Below, piece after piece: positions 60,717 to 64,000 of a stretch of DNA of 64,000 nt. The translations under genes were made by a program, and so were the position numbers. Numbering within the stretch: position 1 is the stretch's first letter; each line of letters opens with the position of its first letter. The stretch lies in assembly GCF_000463075.2 (NCBI RefSeq), contig NZ_AVAQ01000049.1, positions 1-64,000 of the forward strand, given 5' to 3'. Under the pieces are notes generated by a model, which worked only from the letters and a program-made list of their open reading frames with translations, was not told the DNA's origin and did no database searches. This DNA comes from Lactiplantibacillus plantarum EGD-AQ4 (lineage in GTDB: Bacteria; Bacillota; Bacilli; Lactobacillales; Lactobacillaceae).

Positions 60717-62675
60717 CTATGCTTGATCCGGTAAGCCGACATTCGATAACTGTAAAATATCTTCATCATCATGGATGGTGGTTCCTGAAGTCTTCAAGTA
60801 CTTAAATTCAGGCATATCTTTATAGTTCGTAATAACGACCATCACGGTATCATCCAGGCCAGCTTTTTCAATTGCTGGTTGCCAGAATTCGATCAATTCT
60901 TGACCTTGTGTGACATGATCGCCCTTTTCGACGTACTGAACAAATCCAGTTCCGCGCATCTTGACCGTACCAATCCCGATATGAATCAGCGTCAAAATAC
61001 CGGTGTCAGAACGTAGCCCAATCGCATGACGAGTTGGGAAGGTGGCAACAACTTCACCATCAAATGGGGCTAACACTCGTCCATCAGTTGGTTTGATTGC
61101 AAAACCTTTACCCATGCTACCGTTAGCGAAGGTTTCGTCAGCAACTTCATCTAAACTGATCAGTTGACCAGCAACTGGATCTTGATAAACGGTCGTCTTA
61201 GTATCAGCTTCGGCTTCAACTTCGGCAGGTGTTTCATCAGTTTCCAAGTGAGTTGACCAAGTCTTTTCAAGTTCATCAACGATTTCAGCATGCATCTTTT
61301 CGTCCAATTTGACCTTCTTGAAGAAGATGAACGTCCCAATCAGGATCATGGCAGCTGGAACCCCAAACATCATTAATTTGAAGATGGCTTGTCCGTGAGC
61401 AGTCACGTCGCCGGCAGTTGCACCAGCAGTCATCCCAGCCCAAACGGCAGTTAAACCAACGACCCCGTTAGAAATCGCGCCACCTAATTTATCAAGCAAT
61501 GGCCGAACGGATAAAGTCAAAGATTCGTCACGGTGACCGAACTTCAATTGACCATATTCAACGGAATCACTCAAGACCATCAAAACAACTAAGAAAATCA
61601 GTGGTTGTGGAATGTAGAACAGAACAGCAGCAGTCAAGATCATTGGTAATGATTGACCAGCAAAAGCAAACAAGATCAATGAAATCATCATGATAACAAT
61701 GGCTAAGAAGAACACTTTCCGCCGGCTAAATTTCTTAGCTAATGGTGGGAAGGCCAATACGGCAAAGATCCCGATAATGGCATTTAAAGTTCCAAGCATC
61801 GTGAATTTCGATGCATCACCTAAAATGTAGGTGAAGTAGTAAAGTTCAAGTGAGTTAGTGATGGCGATCCCTGCCGTATAAATCCCATACATCAGTGATA
61901 ACCACATTAATTGATCGTTTCGTGCCAACACTTTGAAGACTTCTTTGAAAGTCGTCTTTTCAGTATTTTTACGTAATTCAGAATCATTTTCCTTAGTTCC
62001 TAATGCAACGACTAAGGCAGAAATCAAGGCGATGGCCGCAATGATAATCCCAAAGGCCATCCAACCACGATTATCACCCTGACCACTGTTAGATTTAACA
62101 GAGAACATCAGGACGATTGGCATAACGATAACCCCAACAATGTTGGCACCAATGTTAGAACCAACCCGGGCGTATGTCGCCGTCTTTTCACGTTCGGCTG
62201 AGTCAAATGAAATCGCTGGGATCATTGACCAGAAGCCCACGTCTTTAAATGAATAGAAGATATCCATCGTAATGTATAAAATTGCAAAAATAATTAAATA
62301 TAAAATTGGGTTTGACGTGTTCAAGCCGCCTAAACTCGTGAATAAAAGTGCTAGAACGACGGAACCGATAATCCCACCAACCACGATCCATGGCTTAAAG
62401 TGGCCCCAACGTGAATTGGTGTTATCGATGGCGTTCCCAATCAGTGGGTCAATTGCTAGTTCCACGAACCGCAAGCCCGCAATAATCATGGTGATCCATG
62501 CAATCATTTGTGTCCCTTGCGCCCCACTGCTCTTATCGAATAAGTGGGAGGTCACAAACATAATAAAGTATGTCGATAACGTTGCGTAGAAGGCATCATG
62601 CCCGAACGCCCCGAATGAATAAGCAAGTCGTGATGTTATCTTCCGACCTTTGCTCTGCTTTTGTTCTGCATCCAT
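60717..62675 (-). CDS. rafP: Raffinose/lactose permease, GPH family with EIIA domain
   Basis: 652 residues. Paralogue of the other GPH permease in this window: YSFGAFGHDAFYATLSTYFI, FVELAIDPLIGNAIDNTNSR and the LDKLGGAISNGVVG stretch. The C-terminal EIIA-like domain has LTLIHIGIGTVKMRG with the phosphorylatable His. Position directly before melA suggests alpha-galactoside import, though lactose is also possible. The promoter has a perfect cre and LacI-type palindromes. Confidence 0.92.
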   Translation of the reverse strand: MDAEQKQSKGRKITSRLAYSFGAFGHDAFYATLSTYFIMFVTSHLFDKSSGAQGTQMIAWITMIIAGLRFVELAIDPLIGNAIDNTNSRWGHFKPWIVVGGIIGSVVLALLFTSLGGLNTSNPILYLIIFAILYITMDIFYSFKDVGFWSMIPAISFDSAEREKTATYARVGSNIGANIVGVIVMPIVLMFSVKSNSGQGDNRGWMAFGIIIAAIALISALVVALGTKENDSELRKNTEKTTFKEVFKVLARNDQLMWLSLMYGIYTAGIAITNSLELYYFTYILGDASKFTMLGTLNAIIGIFAVLAFPPLAKKFSRRKVFFLAIVIMMISLILFAFAGQSLPMILTAAVLFYIPQPLIFLVVLMVLSDSVEYGQLKFGHRDESLTLSVRPLLDKLGGAISNGVVGLTAVWAGMTAGATAGDVTAHGQAIFKLMMFGVPAAMILIGTFIFFKKVKLDEKMHAEIVDELEKTWSTHLETDETPAEVEAEADTKTTVYQDPVAGQLISLDEVADETFANGSMGKGFAIKPTDGRVLAPFDGEVVATFPTRHAIGLRSDTGILTLIHIGIGTVKMRGTGFVQYVEKGDHVTQGQELIEFWQPAIEKAGLDDTVMVVITNYKDMPEFKYLKTSGTTIHDDEDILQLSNVGLPDQA

Positions 62676-62715
62676 AATCTCGCCTCACATCTTTCTTGAA
62701 TAATTTACATGTTTA

Positions 62716-62760
62716 AATGTAATCGTTTTCAAGGACATTGTCAATGATTTTTAGTAAAAT
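62716..62760 (-). promoter_or_regulatory. Promoter of rafP with cre and LacI-type operator
   Basis: Minus strand: -35 TTGACA (62744-62739), 17-bp spacer, -10 TACATT (62721-62716). TGTAATCGTTTTCA (62718-62731, plus strand) fits the cre consensus at every defined position and overlaps the promoter. Upstream TTTTAGTAAAAT (62749-62760) is the shared palindrome; TTTTAGTAA recurs at 62772. Confidence 0.8.
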
Positions 62761-62976
62761 TTGCTTAATTGTTTTAGTAATCACCTGCTAGAATCAGTTT
62801 TAAAACTACCACGATACCAACCAAATCCCGTGAAACACTAGGATGGCCATCATCTGTTTTGTCGTATTCGCTGACCGGCAATTAAATTTACCAATTATCA
62901 ATAAGTTTACTTTCAACCGAAAATCACGACGTCTTTAAACAACGTTTACCACCACCCAACAGGCCATCAACGGATG

Positions 62977-63010
62977 CAAAAAGCGCCCCCGACGATTGAG
63001 GGCGCTCGTG
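62977..63010 (-). terminator. Terminator of galM
   Basis: AGCGCCCTC and GGGGGCGCT with T5 on the minus strand. Confidence 0.8.
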
Positions 63011-63035
63011 ATTTCACACAAGGATGTCATTCATT

Positions 63036-64000
63036 CTAGTTCAAACGTTCGTATTGGTAACGAATCGTATGGGTCACAGGTTGACCAGGACGTAAGACGA
63101 TGTCGCCAAAATCAGAATGATTAATAGCGTCTGGCAAGGTCTGCGCTTCAGTTGCTAACGCGTTGTATTCATGCGCGTCTTGCTTGTCTGGGTCGAATGG
63201 ATTGGCCGTGAAAATAATCAGACTATTCCGGTCAGAGTAAAGTTTCACTTGGCGTTTACCCGCAGTATCGCCGACAATCGCAATCGGTTCCGTCGCACTT
63301 GGCATTACTTCATAAGCATCATCGAATTCGATGCCACCATTTTCGGCCTTCAATTGGGCTAAAGCCTTTTCGACTGGTTGAATTTCGTTAAAGTCATAGG
63401 CCGTGCCCTTAACGGCCAACTTCTTGCCAGTTGGAACCTTTTCATCATCAAATTCGAGATGTGCGGCACTAGTGATTTGAAGTTGTTGTTGTGCTAAACT
63501 CGTCCGGTCGTCAGTCGTATTCCAGTAAACGTGGTTCGTTGGGTTGAAGAGCGTTGCCGCGTCAGTATCACCAGTGAAGGCAATCGAGACTTGGTCTTGA
63601 TTATCTAAGGTAAACTTGATTTTAACGTCCATATTTCCCGGGTAATTATCGTCCGTTGACTTGATATGCTTAGACAATGTCACGCTGACGCTATCATCAT
63701 CCTGGCTAAATTCACCATCGAAATTCAAAGTGTTAAAACCATGATTACCACCGTGAAGTGAATGAGTCTGTTCGTTCATATCGACATTATAATCTTGCCC
63801 ATCGATCTTGAACTTGGCGCCACCGATTCGACCAGCGACCCGGCCGATTGATTGGCAAAGACAGAAGCCCACCCGTTGGTAATCAGCCATACTGTCGAGA
63901 CCCCAAATCAGGGGATGTTCAACCCCATCTTCGTTAACGACAAACTCTTGCCAAGTCCCACCATAACTTAGAACTGAGATCCGCGTCTGCTTGTCATTGA
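63036..64000 (-). CDS. galM: Aldose 1-epimerase GalM, 5' end beyond the window
   Basis: At least 321 residues are present; the frame stays open to the window edge, so the ATG at 63890 is internal. Upstream of it the frame reads SVLSYGGTWQEFVVNEDG and LIWGLDS, standard early GalM sequence. Marks: CQSIGRVAGRIGGAKF, HSLHGGNHGFN (substrate His), NPTNHVYWN (catalytic His) and GIEFDDAYEV. The catalytic Glu is probably in the ALATEAQTLPDA segment. It converts beta- to alpha-galactose for GalK. Upstream of rafP on the same strand. Confidence 0.93.
   Translation of the reverse strand, partial: NDKQTRISVLSYGGTWQEFVVNEDGVEHPLIWGLDSMADYQRVGFCLCQSIGRVAGRIGGAKFKIDGQDYNVDMNEQTHSLHGGNHGFNTLNFDGEFSQDDDSVSVTLSKHIKSTDDNYPGNMDVKIKFTLDNQDQVSIAFTGDTDAATLFNPTNHVYWNTTDDRTSLAQQQLQITSAAHLEFDDEKVPTGKKLAVKGTAYDFNEIQPVEKALAQLKAENGGIEFDDAYEVMPSATEPIAIVGDTAGKRQVKLYSDRNSLIIFTANPFDPDKQDAHEYNALATEAQTLPDAINHSDFGDIVLRPGQPVTHTIRYQYERLN

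Noticed and set aside
63036-63890. galM as a complete 284-residue gene starting at 63890
   Set aside because: The frame stays open to the window end and encodes standard GalM N-terminal sequence, so the gene is cut by the window, not truncated in the genome.
1-64000. CRISPR array, rRNA operon, complete prophage or insertion sequence
   Set aside because: No regularly spaced identical repeats with unique spacers, no rRNA sequence, no transposase, integrase or phage structural gene was found.

Overview
The window reads as a chromosomal segment of a Lactiplantibacillus plantarum-type lactic acid bacterium. This is inferred from gene content, with no database search: a GPH-type lactose/raffinose permease with a fused EIIA domain, split lacL/lacM beta-galactosidase beside a Leloir galactose operon and melA, a WxL/Csc surface-protein cluster, a Ser/Ala/Thr-rich LysM-P60 wall hydrolase, a T-box leader and strong AGGAGG ribosome binding sites. 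Coding is dense, on both strands, with many visible intrinsic terminators. A perfect ParB-binding parS site suggests the segment lies in the origin-proximal part of the chromosome.

Layout. 0-4 kb: LysM/P60 endopeptidase with a WalR-type box, small unknown genes, tRNA-Ala(CGC), a VanZ-like protein and a DUF2316 protein. 4-8 kb: TetR regulator, Dyp-type peroxidase, an MFS exporter and a MerR regulator sharing a duplicated operator. 8-11 kb: UbiE-like methyltransferase, YdcF-like protein, two-domain SGNH hydrolase. 11-17.5 kb is a metal/redox block: P1B-type ATPase, aquaglyceroporin, CPPC thioredoxin with a CsoR/CstR-like repressor, HMA metal chaperone, a Dps-like protein without ferroxidase ligands, and an FNR-like (Flp) regulator. 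17.7-23.6 kb: PepO, an AbiE type IV toxin-antitoxin pair, a GNAT protein and NADH oxidase. 23.9-28.8 kb: a five-gene csc/WxL surface cluster with an L-type lectin. 29-36 kb: TetR, a MoxR-AAA/VWA operon carrying parS in its leader, an aquaporin and an AarF/UbiB kinase-like protein. 36-39 kb: a Doc toxin-antitoxin pair and BrnQ behind a T-box. 39-44.4 kb: lacS-lacA and divergent lacR. 44.5-50 kb is an accessory patch: DUF2325-like protein, Fic with an HTH antitoxin, GNAT, two orphan antitoxin-like genes and a nucleoside phosphorylase. 50-64 kb: galR, galT, galE, galK, then lacL-lacM, melA, the permease rafP and a truncated galM.

How it works together. The right third is a carbohydrate island. 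Two GPH permeases import lactose, melibiose or raffinose; GH42, GH2 and GH36 enzymes release galactose; GalM, GalK, GalT and GalE form the Leloir pathway; two LacI-family repressors and CcpA sites give control. An 11-bp palindrome TTTTA-S-TAAAA recurs upstream of galK, lacA/lacR and rafP, with a variant before lacL.

The observations I rate highest are these. (1) Two perfect FNR-type boxes sit at exactly -41.5 from the predicted starts of the P-type ATPase gene and of the chaperone/Dps-like operon, next to the flp gene itself. (2) A CsoR-family repressor has the copper-site histidine replaced by Asn, is co-transcribed with a CPPC thioredoxin, and its operator fills the promoter spacer. (3) Ten GATTAACG-type units spaced 18/21 bp lie between galE and galK. 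(4) There is a perfect parS. (5) cscD has no standard start codon and a degenerate sortase motif.
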